Assembly: GCA_031553775.1 (NCBI GenBank) | Contig: JAVBLA010000015.1 | Span: forward strand, 1-64,000 | DNA length: 64,000 bases | DNA from: JAISFI01 sp031553775 | GTDB taxonomy: Bacteria; Bacteroidota; Bacteroidia; Bacteroidales; Azobacteroidaceae | Direction: 5' to 3' | Shown: in pieces, positions 51,653 through 59,952 of the stretch | Layout of the letters: each line of letters starts with the position of its first letter | Position numbering within the stretch: position 1 is the stretch's first letter | Program-made: the position numbers and the translations under genes | The notes under the pieces: model-generated | Databases searched by the model: none | Told to the model about the DNA's origin: nothing | What the model saw: the letters and a program-made list of their open reading frames with translations, nothing else

Positions 51653-52009
51653 TTAGTTCTCCTTTACAGTTTCTTTAGGTTGTTGTTTTTTGTTCCTTCT
51701 CTTTGTTGCATATTCTGCAGCAAATTTATCCTGACGGAAAGTTAGGAAGCGAATCACTCTCTCATCGCGACGGAAGTTTACTTCCAGTTTAGCGATCACT
51801 GCAGGGTTTGCTTTGAACTCAAGCAATTGATAAAATCCTGTGGATTTTTTCTGGATCGGGTACGCTAATTTGCGGAGCCCCCAATTTTCTTCATTCACAA
51901 TTTCAGCACCTTCTCCAACGAGCAGGTCTTTGAATTTGTCTACCGCTTCCTTCATCTGTGCATCAGACAAAACGGGAGTTAAAATGAAAACGGTTTCGTA
52001 ATTGTTCAT
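51653..52009 (-). CDS. rpsF: 30S ribosomal protein S6
   Basis: A 118-residue S6 protein with NYETVFILTPVLSDAQMKEAVDKF at the start and NWGLRKLAYPIQKKSTGFY in the middle, plus the Lys/Gln-rich tail common in Bacteroidota. It binds S18 in the small subunit platform. First gene of the operon, with a promoter box 46 bases upstream. Confidence 0.98.
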   Translation of the reverse strand: MNNYETVFILTPVLSDAQMKEAVDKFKDLLVGEGAEIVNEENWGLRKLAYPIQKKSTGFYQLLEFKANPAVIAKLEVNFRRDERVIRFLTFRQDKFAAEYATKRRNKKQQPKETVKEN

Positions 52010-52055
52010 AAACTCTTGATTAATAAATAATTTGTATTTTGTAAAAAATGAGGTG

Positions 52056-52063
52056 CAAAGGTA
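52056..52063 (-). promoter_or_regulatory. Probable -7 box of the rpsF operon (TACCTTTG)
   Basis: TACCTTTG with following CACCTCA on the minus strand. In some phyla S6:S18 binds a conserved leader RNA, but only about 40 bases of leader exist here and no such fold was recognised. Confidence 0.65.
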
Positions 52064-52097
52064 AAGATTGTTTTTTGAATATGCAAGCCTTTTTTAT

Positions 52098-53024
52098 TCA
52101 ATCTTTATGGGTTGCCCGGTATTTTCTGTATATCCTGTATCCTATAAAAACGAGTGCTACAGCTAAGATAATCCCCCACATATAAGATATTGCCACGCAG
52201 ATCACACAAATCAATTCCCATCCGCCACTTAATCCCTGGCTGATGCGGCTGCCGAGACTGGGTTTGTAGGGCTCTATTTCTTTTTCCCGTTCAATAATTT
52301 CTTTTTTAGTAGATGAATTTTGGTAGAGGGAAAGGGTTACAGTGCTGAAGCTGACCTGCTCGGCTAACGACAGGTTCGCCACTTTAGCCTGATCGGCTTT
52401 TTCCTGGGCATTCATCAGGATCTCTTCGGCGGAAGTGGTTTCTTCCAGTCTCCTTCCCCTGTTGTCGATAGCGTTTTCCAGTCTTCGTTGGTTTTTATCC
52501 AATCTCTGTTGAGTTAATTTATTGGCAAACATTTGCAAGGCTACGTCGTCTGCGGTTACCTGGCGGTAATCCAGGTAATCAACCAAAGGGGCAATTGCTT
52601 TGAGTGTGGCATCCAGTTGAGTGTTCGGAATGCGGAGGGTTAAACGCCCTGTCACTACATACCGGGTAACAAGTAAAGCGGAATCTTCACTGATATTGAT
52701 GGTTTGGGTAGAATGTCTTTCTCCGGATATATACGAGTTGGTTACAAACCCTCCGTTGGATACCGCTATGTCTTCTATCCGGTAAACAGATTGTATTACA
52801 TCTTTTACTTTGAAGCGAATATCTGCCGTGCGGATAAATTTCCGGTTGGGATCGTTATTTGTTTCCATAGCAGCGGAAGAAGATAGAGGTGCTGAAGACT
52901 CATCGGCGGCTCTTTCTTCGTTTGCCGCAGCTTCCATTACTTCATAGTTTTTCTGGCTTTGAGAACATGCGATTGCCATACATGCAAGAATCACAATAAA
53001 CGAGGATTGTTTTAGCTTTTTCAT
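52098..53024 (-). CDS. DUF4349-domain lipoprotein
   Basis: A 308-residue protein with a lipoprotein signal (VILACMAIAC, lipid Cys about residue 21). After a Ser/Asn/Glu-rich spacer comes the DUF4349 domain (about 60-270): FIRTADIRFKVKDVIQSVYRIEDIAVSNGGFV, then a long coiled coil and SLAEQVSFSTVTLSLYQ. A membrane helix (about 272-300, WELICVICVAISYMWGIILAVALVFIGY) precedes a basic tail. The family is widespread and of unknown function. It is monocistronic and divergent from metK. Confidence 0.9.
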   Translation of the reverse strand: MKKLKQSSFIVILACMAIACSQSQKNYEVMEAAANEERAADESSAPLSSSAAMETNNDPNRKFIRTADIRFKVKDVIQSVYRIEDIAVSNGGFVTNSYISGERHSTQTINISEDSALLVTRYVVTGRLTLRIPNTQLDATLKAIAPLVDYLDYRQVTADDVALQMFANKLTQQRLDKNQRRLENAIDNRGRRLEETTSAEEILMNAQEKADQAKVANLSLAEQVSFSTVTLSLYQNSSTKKEIIEREKEIEPYKPSLGSRISQGLSGGWELICVICVAISYMWGIILAVALVFIGYRIYRKYRATHKD

Positions 53025-53190
53025 GATTGATATCTTATTAAAATGTTTTTATTGATGGATTTTGTCGTTGAATTATATCTCAACTCCTTTCCCGTTGCAA
53101 AAGAACTACTTATCCGGATAAAAATCTGTTGCTGCTAAGTTATATAATGTTATTTAGTGTTATCATGATAATTAATCAAAAAAAATATCT

Positions 53191-53198
53191 TACTTTTG
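53191..53198 (+). promoter_or_regulatory. Probable -7 box of metK (TACTTTTG)
   Basis: TACTTTTG followed by CAGCC places the transcription start near 53205, which leaves a leader of about 130 bases before the metK ATG. The leader includes the riboswitch candidate. Confidence 0.7.
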
Positions 53199-53209
53199 CA
53201 GCCGTATTG

Positions 53210-53268
53210 AAGTGGATAGATTTGAACTGCTTGCAACCACAGAAAAAAATGCTAAAAGAGCCAAATCC
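53210..53268 (+). ncRNA. Probable SAM-II riboswitch in the metK leader
   Basis: The metK leader holds the elements of the SAM-II aptamer in order: stem P1 GTGG (53212-53215) with CCAC (53237-53240), the loop word GATTTGAAC (53219-53227) then CTTGCAA (53230-53236), an A-rich joiner, and the conserved GCTAAAAG (53251-53258). GATTTG (53219-53224) is also fully complementary to CAAATC (53262-53267), which can form the H-type pseudoknot. SAM-II riboswitches are known mainly from alphaproteobacteria and also from Bacteroidota, upstream of methionine and SAM synthesis genes. Binding SAM would reduce metK expression, probably by hiding initiation signals since no terminator hairpin is seen downstream. 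Confidence 0.75.
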
Positions 53269-53334
53269 GTGTATTTGCATTCTTTTCTTCCTCCTTCCAT
53301 CATCATTTATTTATTGTTTTAATTTATTTTACAA

Positions 53335-54633
53335 ATGAGTTATTTATTCACCTCAGAATCGGTGTCTGAAGGGCACCCCGATAAAGTTTCCGATCAGATA
53401 TCGGATGCTTTGCTTGACAAGTTCCTTGCTTATGACAAGAACTCGAAAGTAGCTTGCGAAACATTGGTGACAACAGGACAGGTTGTTTTGGCCGGAGAAG
53501 TAAAATCATCCGCTTATATCGACGTACAGCGTGTTGCCCGTGAGGTAATTGAAAAGATCGGTTATACGAAAAGCGAATATCAGTTTGAAGCTAAATCTTG
53601 CGGCGTTTTCAGTGCGATCCATGAGCAATCCGGCGATATCAACCGGGGTGTGGAACGGGAAAATCCGTATGATCAGGGGGCGGGAGACCAGGGTATGATG
53701 TTCGGTTATGCTACCCACGAAACGGAAAACTATATGCCTTTGGCCTTAGATCTTTCCCATTCGCTTTTGCTGGAACTGGCCGCTATCCGGAAAAACGAAC
53801 TGCACCTGATGCCTTATTTGCGTCCGGATGCCAAATCACAGGTTACCATCGAATATGATGATAACGGAACTCCGTTGCGAATCGATACGATCGTAATTTC
53901 CACCCAGCATGATGAGTTTGTGCTGCCGGCAGATCATTCTTACGAAGCCCAACTGAAGGCCGATAAAGCCATGCAGGCTAAAATTACCGACGATGTAATC
54001 AAAATATTGATTCCGCGTGTAAAAGCGATTTATAAACCGGCTATACAAGCCTTATTTAACGATCAGATCAAATATCATGTGAATCCTACCGGCAAATTTG
54101 TGATTGGAGGTCCGCATGGAGATACCGGTCTGACCGGACGTAAAATTATAGTGGATACTTACGGAGGAAAAGGAGCTCACGGAGGTGGTGCTTTCTCCGG
54201 AAAAGATCCTTCTAAAGTAGACCGTTCGGCTGCATATGCAGCCCGTCATATAGCAAAGAACCTTTGTGCTGCCGGTGTTGCCGATGAAGTGCTGGTGCAG
54301 GTGTCTTATGCGATCGGGGTTGCCAAACCGATGAATATTTATGTAAATACTTACGGTAGGAGCAATGTGAAAATGTCCGACGGGGAAATTGCTAAAAAAG
54401 TGGAAGAGCTCTTCGATATGCGCCCTAAAGCTATTGAAGAACGCCTGAAACTCAGGAGCCCGATTTATCTGGAAACAGCGTCTTATGGTCATATGGGCCG
54501 CAAAAATGAAGTTGTTACCAAAACTTTCGACTCGGAATATAATTCTCCTTCTCCTTTAGTTCTGGAAGTAGAACTGTTTACCTGGGAGAAATTGGATTAT
54601 GTAGATAAAGTGAAAGCAGCTTTCGGGTTGTAA
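53335..54633 (+). CDS. metK: S-adenosylmethionine synthetase
   Basis: Makes S-adenosylmethionine from methionine and ATP. The protein has 432 residues, slightly longer than the E. coli enzyme (about 384) because of insertions typical of the Bacteroidota form. Signatures: SVSEGHPDKVSDQISDALLD, GAGDQGMMFGYA, GGPHGDTGLTGRKIIVDTYG and GGGAFSGKDPSKVDRSAAY. Monocistronic, with the SAM-II-like leader upstream and a terminator-like hairpin behind it. Confidence 0.98.
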   Translation: MSYLFTSESVSEGHPDKVSDQISDALLDKFLAYDKNSKVACETLVTTGQVVLAGEVKSSAYIDVQRVAREVIEKIGYTKSEYQFEAKSCGVFSAIHEQSGDINRGVERENPYDQGAGDQGMMFGYATHETENYMPLALDLSHSLLLELAAIRKNELHLMPYLRPDAKSQVTIEYDDNGTPLRIDTIVISTQHDEFVLPADHSYEAQLKADKAMQAKITDDVIKILIPRVKAIYKPAIQALFNDQIKYHVNPTGKFVIGGPHGDTGLTGRKIIVDTYGGKGAHGGGAFSGKDPSKVDRSAAYAARHIAKNLCAAGVADEVLVQVSYAIGVAKPMNIYVNTYGRSNVKMSDGEIAKKVEELFDMRPKAIEERLKLRSPIYLETASYGHMGRKNEVVTKTFDSEYNSPSPLVLEVELFTWEKLDYVDKVKAAFGL

Positions 54634-54649
54634 TTTCTGAAATAAACGG

Positions 54650-54693
54650 AATGGGCGTGACGATCGGGATCAAACGGCGTTACGCTCATTTTG
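54650..54693 (+). terminator. Hairpin after metK
   Basis: AATGGGCGTGACG (54650-54662) pairs with CGTTACGCTCATT (54678-54690) over 13 bp including two G-T pairs, followed by TTTTG. It lies 16 bases past the metK stop and before the next start codon. Confidence 0.65.
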
Positions 54694-54717
54694 TATACTG
54701 TTGCTCTTAATCTGCTC

Positions 54718-55392
54718 ATGAATCGTACTGCTACACGTATTTATCGCTATCTTCGATACCGGAAAGGATTCGGTGTTCATTCTCCTTTTGCTTTCGGGCT
54801 GATCAATAAAGTGATAGAAGAGAAAAAACCTTATTACATCTATGAAGAAATTGAACAAATCATTTCCCGTTATCCGTTCAAAGAGAAACACAGAAAAAAA
54901 TATGGGAGATTCCTGTTCCGTATTGTAAACTTTTTTCATCTGCGGAATGTATTACAGGTAGGTGTCTCCGATGGTGTCCGGGCGATGTACCTGAATGCAG
55001 CGGCAGCTTCTATGATCGTATTGGAAGAAAACCGGAAAAAAGCACTCGAAGCCACCCGTTTCAATGCAGAAATCAAATCGTTGGATATTCGTACAGGAAG
55101 TTATCTTTCTATGATAGATGCTGTAACAGGAGAATTAGGCAGCCTGGATCTGTTATTTTTGAATATACAGGCAGATGCAGACCTGACCAGGGCTATTTTT
55201 CAAAAATCCCTGCAATATATTTTGCCGGAGACAGTTTTTATCATAGATGGTATACATAAGAAAAGGATGAAAGGAGTCTGGAAAGAAATCTGTTGCCATC
55301 ATGAAGTCTGTGTTACCATGGATTTATATTCTTTGGGACTGGTATTCTTTAACCGGAAAATGCAAAAAAAAGACTATAAAATATATTTTTGA
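54718..55392 (+). CDS. Class I methyltransferase-like protein
   Basis: A 224-residue protein starting MNRTATRIYRYLRYRKGFGVHSPFAFGLIN, the typical front of a Bacteroidota family annotated as SAM-dependent methyltransferase. The Rossmann part shows VLQVGVSDGVRAMYLNAA, in place of the common GxGxG loop, and LDLLFLNIQADADLTRAIF. The glycine motif is degenerate, so activity is uncertain. The ATG at 54718 is preferred over the TTG at 54691, which lies in the terminator. Its stop is 2 bases before the next ATG, so it forms an operon with the adenosyltransferase gene. Confidence 0.75.
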   Translation: MNRTATRIYRYLRYRKGFGVHSPFAFGLINKVIEEKKPYYIYEEIEQIISRYPFKEKHRKKYGRFLFRIVNFFHLRNVLQVGVSDGVRAMYLNAAAASMIVLEENRKKALEATRFNAEIKSLDIRTGSYLSMIDAVTGELGSLDLLFLNIQADADLTRAIFQKSLQYILPETVFIIDGIHKKRMKGVWKEICCHHEVCVTMDLYSLGLVFFNRKMQKKDYKIYF

Positions 55393-55394
55393 AA

Positions 55395-55946
55395 ATGAAA
55401 ATTTACACTAAAACAGGAGATAAGGGGCAAACTTCGCTGATAGGAGGGAGGCGTATTCCGAAGTCGCATCTGAGGCTGGATGCTTATGGAACAATCGATG
55501 AATTGAATGCATTTACGGGTTTATTATCGGATACCATAGACGATCTGCATGACAAGGAAATCTTGTTGTCTATTCAATCTTCTTTATTTTCGGTAGGTTG
55601 TGTGTTGGCTTCAGATCCGGATGCTCCTCAAAAAAGCAATATTTCCTGTCCGGACAATCGGGATATTGTTTTGCTGGAAAAAGAAATTGACCGGATGGAT
55701 TCCATTCTTCCACCCCTGAAGAATTTCATTTTGCCCGGCGGATGTCCCGCTGCTTCCCTGGCACATGTTTGCCGTACGATTGCCCGGCGTGCCGAAAGAT
55801 GTATTTATCGGATGGAAGACCTATCTATAGATACTAATGTGTTAATATTCATGAATCGCCTGTCGGATTATTTTTTTGTTTTGGCAAGGAAAGAATGCAA
55901 AAGTCAGGGTGTGGATGAAAAAATATGGAATAATCCTTGCAAATAG
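55395..55946 (+). CDS. Cob(I)alamin adenosyltransferase, PduO type
   Basis: A 183-residue ATP:corrinoid adenosyltransferase that makes adenosylcobalamin. It starts MKIYTKTGDKGQTSLIGGRRIPKSHLRLDAYGTIDELNAF, with the ATP-binding TGDKGxTSL and the conserved Arg/Asp/Glu set, and has CRTIARRAERC and a NRLSDYFFVLARKE end typical of PduO. The preceding ABC importer (16860-19911) could supply corrinoid. Gene start ATG 55395 follows the upstream stop immediately. Confidence 0.95.
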   Translation: MKIYTKTGDKGQTSLIGGRRIPKSHLRLDAYGTIDELNAFTGLLSDTIDDLHDKEILLSIQSSLFSVGCVLASDPDAPQKSNISCPDNRDIVLLEKEIDRMDSILPPLKNFILPGGCPAASLAHVCRTIARRAERCIYRMEDLSIDTNVLIFMNRLSDYFFVLARKECKSQGVDEKIWNNPCK

Positions 55947-55966
55947 AATTTATTATTATACTTTTG
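55937..55966 (+). promoter_or_regulatory. Probable promoter of the DUF2795 gene
   Basis: TTG at 55937-55939 and TACTTTTG at 55959-55966, 19 bases apart, fit the -33/-7 pattern. The gene start is 53 bases further on. Confidence 0.6.
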
Positions 55967-56019
55967 CGAAAAATTTGAAAGAAAATTTGCAGTAAAAAGA
56001 CTAAAATAGAAAAAAATTT

Positions 56020-56241
56020 ATGTATTGGACACTAGAATTAGCATCCAAATTAGAAGATGCTCCATGGCCTGCTACTAAAGATGAATTGATTGATTATGCT
56101 CTTCGTTCCGGAGCTCCCCTGGAAGTGATTGAAAACTTACAGGAAATGGAAGACGAAGGCGAAATATATGAATGTATAGAGGATATTTGGCCGGATTATC
56201 CGAGTAAAGAGGATTTTTTCTTCAACGAAGAGGAGTATTAG
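56020..56241 (+). CDS. DUF2795-type small acidic protein
   Basis: A 73-residue, very acidic protein (MYWTLELASKLEDAPWPATKDELIDYALRSGAP...). The N-terminal helical part with PWPATKDELIDYA and a Pro-x-x-Val-x-x-Asn-Leu turn agrees with DUF2795, a small domain conserved across Bacteroidota with unknown role. The last 20 residues are rich in Asp, Glu and Phe. It has its own promoter and terminator, so it is an independent unit. Confidence 0.88.
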   Translation: MYWTLELASKLEDAPWPATKDELIDYALRSGAPLEVIENLQEMEDEGEIYECIEDIWPDYPSKEDFFFNEEEY

Positions 56242-56287
56242 TAATAAAAAGATAGTAATTGCCTCAGAAAGAGGATGTATATAAGGT

Positions 56288-56317
56288 AAATAGGTTGCTT
56301 GAAAAAGTGGCCTATTT
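56288..56317 (+). terminator. Hairpin after the DUF2795 gene
   Basis: AAATAGG (56288-56294) pairs with CCTATTT (56311-56317), followed by GTGTTTT. The stem is short but placed properly for a terminator. Confidence 0.5.
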
Positions 56318-56363
56318 GTGTTTTATAGCCGTTTATGGCCTTTTTTGTTTCCCTTAAAATGCA

Positions 56364-56371
56364 TATCTTTG
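56364..56371 (+). promoter_or_regulatory. Promoter box (TATCTTTG) upstream of a 17-codon frame
   Basis: TATCTTTG with a TTTG at 56344-56347 upstream fits the Bacteroidota promoter pattern. It lies about 155 bases before the endonuclease-like gene. Confidence 0.6.
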
Positions 56372-56402
56372 TAAAATATTCCAAGTTAAAAAATAATAAG
56401 TT

Positions 56403-56456
56403 ATGGGAAGAACCAGGGTAATTCGTTTAACAGGAAAATTTCTTTTAAGTTGCTGA
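56403..56456 (+). other. Short open frame of 17 codons (leader peptide or gene remnant)
   Basis: An ATG 31 bases after the promoter box opens MGRTRVIRLTGKFLLSC and a TGA stop. It has the right distance from the promoter for a gene start. It may be the beginning of a gene cut off by a rearrangement, a leader peptide for the downstream gene, or chance. No relative is recognised. Confidence 0.3.
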
Positions 56457-56525
56457 TTTTTGATATTCTAAGGGATGTTTTGCGAATATTCAGCTATTTG
56501 TTTAATTTTTGTTATGTATTGAATC

Positions 56526-57317
56526 ATGAAAACACATATCATTTTACTTCTTTTTACTTTGTCGTTTTGCAGCGGTATTACGGCACAAACGGCAGATAAA
56601 CTCCCTTTGAGATTAAAAATCGGTTCTTATAATGTGGGACATTTTAATCAAGGAGAACTGGGAGGATATCAGGGTGACAACGCAGTAGATGAATTGCAAA
56701 GATGGCGTCATTGGATCAGTCAACAATCCCTGGATATCTTTATTGTCAATGAATGGAACAAAGCTTTTGATAAAGACAGCGTATTCGATGCGACAAAAGA
56801 ATTACTAAAACCGTTCTATACGGGCATTTATTTTGGAGACGCCAATAAATGGATATTTAACGGCATCGCGACAAATCTCAGACTGACAAATCTCAGGCAG
56901 GTTAATTGGTTTAAAGATTATTACGCTATTATCGGAGATTTGAAAATCGGGAAAAAGACCGTCACAATTATGTCAACTCACATTCCCTGGCAAAAAGAAG
57001 GACATGAGTTGGCTATAAACTCCATGATCAACGAAATGAAAAAGTATGAATACGTGATCTGCGGAGGTGATTTTAACGCTTTTGATCAAACACAACTTCG
57101 TTTTGCCTCCGAAGGATTCAATAGCGCCAACGGAGGCAACCAGGGATGGCATTGCACCGCTCCCGCCAACGTAGAAAGAGGCAGGACAGACGGTCTTCAT
57201 ATCGATAACATTGTAACATCTTCCAATATCAAAATCATGAATGTATCGGCTCCTGAAGTGGAACTAACGAAGCACGACCATTGGCCAATCATCGCAGATC
57301 TGATTATTACGTGGTAA
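56526..57317 (+). CDS. Secreted endonuclease/exonuclease/phosphatase-family protein
   Basis: A 263-residue exported metal-dependent phosphoesterase. Signal peptide ends GITAQ (about 21). EEP-fold motifs: IGSYNVGHF with the first Asn (about 35), IVNEWNKAF with the metal Glu, MSTHIPW, CGGDFNAFD with Asp and Asn, HIDNIVTSSN, and HDHWPIIADL with the catalytic His. Substrates in this fold range from DNA to inositol phosphates and sphingomyelin, so the function is open. It faces a convergent gene and shares a strong bidirectional terminator with it. Confidence 0.85.
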   Translation: MKTHIILLLFTLSFCSGITAQTADKLPLRLKIGSYNVGHFNQGELGGYQGDNAVDELQRWRHWISQQSLDIFIVNEWNKAFDKDSVFDATKELLKPFYTGIYFGDANKWIFNGIATNLRLTNLRQVNWFKDYYAIIGDLKIGKKTVTIMSTHIPWQKEGHELAINSMINEMKKYEYVICGGDFNAFDQTQLRFASEGFNSANGGNQGWHCTAPANVERGRTDGLHIDNIVTSSNIKIMNVSAPEVELTKHDHWPIIADLIITW

Positions 57318-57318
57318 T

Positions 57319-57372
57319 GGTAGCATATTAGATTCTTCTTCTGCGTGTCTGGGTTCGAATCTTAGCAAGATA
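57319..57372 (+). pseudogene. tRNA-like remnant
   Basis: The stretch looks like the 3' two-thirds of a tRNA: TGGTAGCA resembles a D-loop, TTCTTCT a seven-base anticodon loop with weak stem, and CTGGG-TTCGAAT-CTTAG (57349-57365) a T-arm in which five pairs can form with two G-T wobbles. The acceptor stem does not pair convincingly and no CCA is seen. Such tRNA pieces are often left by integrative elements. It lies between the stop of the endonuclease gene and the terminator. Confidence 0.35.
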
Positions 57373-57378
57373 ATACGA

Positions 57379-57430
57379 AAAAATACAAACGCCTGATTAT
57401 GTGCTTTGATAATCAGGCGTTTGTATTTTT
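57379..57430. terminator. Strong bidirectional terminator
   Basis: Arms 57379-57400 and 57409-57430 are perfectly complementary over 22 bp, with core ACAAACGCCTGATTAT, an 8-base loop and A/T runs on both outer sides. It serves both the plus-strand endonuclease-like gene and the minus-strand lyase gene. Confidence 0.92.
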
Positions 57431-57435
57431 TGTGC

Positions 57436-59952
57436 TTATTCAACGATCAGTTTTTGCGTGTCAATCAGTTTCTGATGTTTATCGTAAAGTTGTATCATAT
57501 ATATTCCCGGCGACAGAGGCGCAGTATCAACAGCGGAATTGTCGATTGACCGGGAGACTGTTTTACCGGATATAGTATTAATCCGCAATTCGTAATTATT
57601 GAAACGACCATCTATTTCCACCTTGACGATCGCACCTTGTTTTACCGGATTGGGATATACCTTGAACAGGCTGCCATTTTTTTCAGCGTCGATCTCCGTA
57701 ATGCCGGAGCCGATATATTCCGGGGTTTGCTCATTGATGACATAATTCGCTGGTGATCCTTTAAATCCGTAGCCGACGGGCAATTCACATTGCAATTCTT
57801 TTTTGCCGGTCAGTTTCGGAAATTTAACTATCAACGACAGTTCAGACAACAAGCGGGTAGGATCGGCAACGGCAACTTTAATCTCATCTTTGCTGAGTCC
57901 CTTCATCATCACCACGCACGGTTCGGTTGCCCGGATCGAGATATCATCGCTCCAGGTGAAGGTAGATGCCGAATGAAACACAACACCCAGTATATCCAAT
58001 CCCTTGTGATAAACTGCTTGTTTAAGAGCCGAATTTTCCAGGATAACGACATTCGAAGTATCATAAGCGGCAACTTTTTCAGGAGTATTTACATTCGGAA
58101 CGATTACATAAGCATATGATCCATCGGTAGGTCTTTCACCGTGGTCTATATATGCTTTGAACACATCCATACCTATCACATCATTAGAGCCCGTATTGCT
58201 AAGAATCCGCCAACGTCCCTTCTGTTCGTCGTTACTTATCGTAACATTTCCTCCCTGAGGAAGGTAATAACCCACTTTATTATGAAGTATCCAGGATATA
58301 TCGTTGCCTTTGTGAGTTCCTCTTTCCAGCGTCTCATTAGAATAATCCGTTTTGAGGATTTTTACCGCCCCTTTCAGAAGACACTGATCCAAGGTTGTAT
58401 TTACCGACATCCCAAGACTCGTGGTAGATTTGATACCTGCTCCCAGACAGACCACTTCTTCATCGAAAAAGAACCAGGATTTTTTAGCCTCAGTATTAAC
58501 CGTTGCAAATTCTTTTACATTCATATCGTATGTAGAAACACCGTAAACACCATCCGAAACACCACCTACAAAATTGGTTTCTCCCAGATTACCCCAAGTC
58601 TTGGGGAAAGGAATATTTCGTGTAGACAAAGCCGGAGTGGTAGTCCCCGGAATTCGTCCCCAGTCCCATACCGGATAAATATTTACGTATTCATCTCCAT
58701 CAACAGCGATATCCGTAGCTCCATCCGAGAGGAAAAATCCTGTCAGGTTTTCTCCGTTTCCATGTTCGTTTCTATCGGTTGACGTCGACACCATCCTTAC
58801 ATCCATCGTATATCCCGGACGTTGGTGCAGGGTAGAATCCGAGCGCCAGAAATGCGCGTGATAAGGTTCTATTCCATAGGAAGGACTTTCCTGCAGCGAC
58901 ACCCGTTTGATGGCAGCGTCATAGACCGCCGCGTTATCCACATCTACAGCCTTTACCAGTTCCAGCGTACCGGTTCCCCTGATATTCGCGTTAGCGCCGG
59001 CAATACCTCTTCCCTGTACATTAAACAAAGTATAATTACCCCTTATTACAGGAATAAGCCCGTTTCTTACAAAACTGAAAAGTATTTGAAATTTCTCATC
59101 CGACAAGGCATATTTAGTTCCGCGTAAATATTGAGCCATATAACAAACCGCATTTACCATCGCCTCTCCGTACCCGCTGATATACAGTTGCGGTCCGTGT
59201 TGGTGATAGGAATAATCATGCTGAAAACCTTCATCTTCGGTATGCATGAGAGGTTCAAATGATTGTTGAACGCCTTTATCGAGCACCTCCTTATCCTTAG
59301 TCAAAACTCCTCTGAAAACCCAGTGCACAGCTATTTCCACCTTATTCACTGCCGTTCCCTGTGAGCCATCCTCATCAGGTTTACCTCCATCGTCTTTCAT
59401 CCGTTGGATGAGTTTAGCCTCGAGATCAGCAGGCAGTTGTTTAGGAGCTGAGCGCATCATTATCAGGATCATTCCTACATTTTGGGGAGTTGAGACCTTT
59501 TGATAAAACCAATTCGTACTCTGCGGATTTTTGTCATACCAGAGATTGAACATCCTCACAATAGCGTCATATACGCTGTCTGAATTATAATACACACTTC
59601 CCGGTAACGAATAAGAGACGACCACATAATGCAGCCGGTATAAATGATGGAGACAAATCCAATTTGTCTGATCCGCATTGGCATAATCAATGTCGTTGAA
59701 TGAACCATCGGCATTGGCCGCACCTAAAAATGCGGCTGCATAGGCATCACACTGGGCAACGTCTATGGCTTTTTGTCTTGCCTGGATACTTAGCATAATA
59801 GAATCATACACATCGAGCTGATCGTCCTGATGAGCCACTGGAGCATTTAAGACATTACTTGTTCCGTATGAGGAAAAAAGAACAATAGAAAAAAAACTAA
59901 GCAACAAAAATGTTCTCATTTTCGATATCGGCAAATTGGTATTAACTTTCAT
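57436..59952 (-). CDS. PL8-family polysaccharide lyase with T9SS C-terminal domain
   Basis: A secreted lyase (838 residues from ATG 59952) that would cleave hyaluronan or chondroitin to unsaturated disaccharides. Signal peptide (about 10-30), (alpha/alpha)-toroid (about 40-380), beta-sandwich domains (about 390-740) and a type IX secretion domain (last about 80 residues, FKVYPNPVKQG, SPGIYMIQL). PL8 features: NWFYQKVSTPQNVGMILIMM, TAVNKVEIAVHW with the catalytic Asn, GFQHDYSYHQHGPQLYISGYGE with His and Tyr, and FNVQGRGIAGAN with the Arg pair. Products match the GH88 enzyme at 12 kb. Xanthan lyases share the family, so exact substrate is inferred. The T9SS tail means the protein is exported to the surface. 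Confidence 0.9.
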   Translation of the reverse strand: MKVNTNLPISKMRTFLLLSFFSIVLFSSYGTSNVLNAPVAHQDDQLDVYDSIMLSIQARQKAIDVAQCDAYAAAFLGAANADGSFNDIDYANADQTNWICLHHLYRLHYVVVSYSLPGSVYYNSDSVYDAIVRMFNLWYDKNPQSTNWFYQKVSTPQNVGMILIMMRSAPKQLPADLEAKLIQRMKDDGGKPDEDGSQGTAVNKVEIAVHWVFRGVLTKDKEVLDKGVQQSFEPLMHTEDEGFQHDYSYHQHGPQLYISGYGEAMVNAVCYMAQYLRGTKYALSDEKFQILFSFVRNGLIPVIRGNYTLFNVQGRGIAGANANIRGTGTLELVKAVDVDNAAVYDAAIKRVSLQESPSYGIEPYHAHFWRSDSTLHQRPGYTMDVRMVSTSTDRNEHGNGENLTGFFLSDGATDIAVDGDEYVNIYPVWDWGRIPGTTTPALSTRNIPFPKTWGNLGETNFVGGVSDGVYGVSTYDMNVKEFATVNTEAKKSWFFFDEEVVCLGAGIKSTTSLGMSVNTTLDQCLLKGAVKILKTDYSNETLERGTHKGNDISWILHNKVGYYLPQGGNVTISNDEQKGRWRILSNTGSNDVIGMDVFKAYIDHGERPTDGSYAYVIVPNVNTPEKVAAYDTSNVVILENSALKQAVYHKGLDILGVVFHSASTFTWSDDISIRATEPCVVMMKGLSKDEIKVAVADPTRLLSELSLIVKFPKLTGKKELQCELPVGYGFKGSPANYVINEQTPEYIGSGITEIDAEKNGSLFKVYPNPVKQGAIVKVEIDGRFNNYELRINTISGKTVSRSIDNSAVDTAPLSPGIYMIQLYDKHQKLIDTQKLIVE

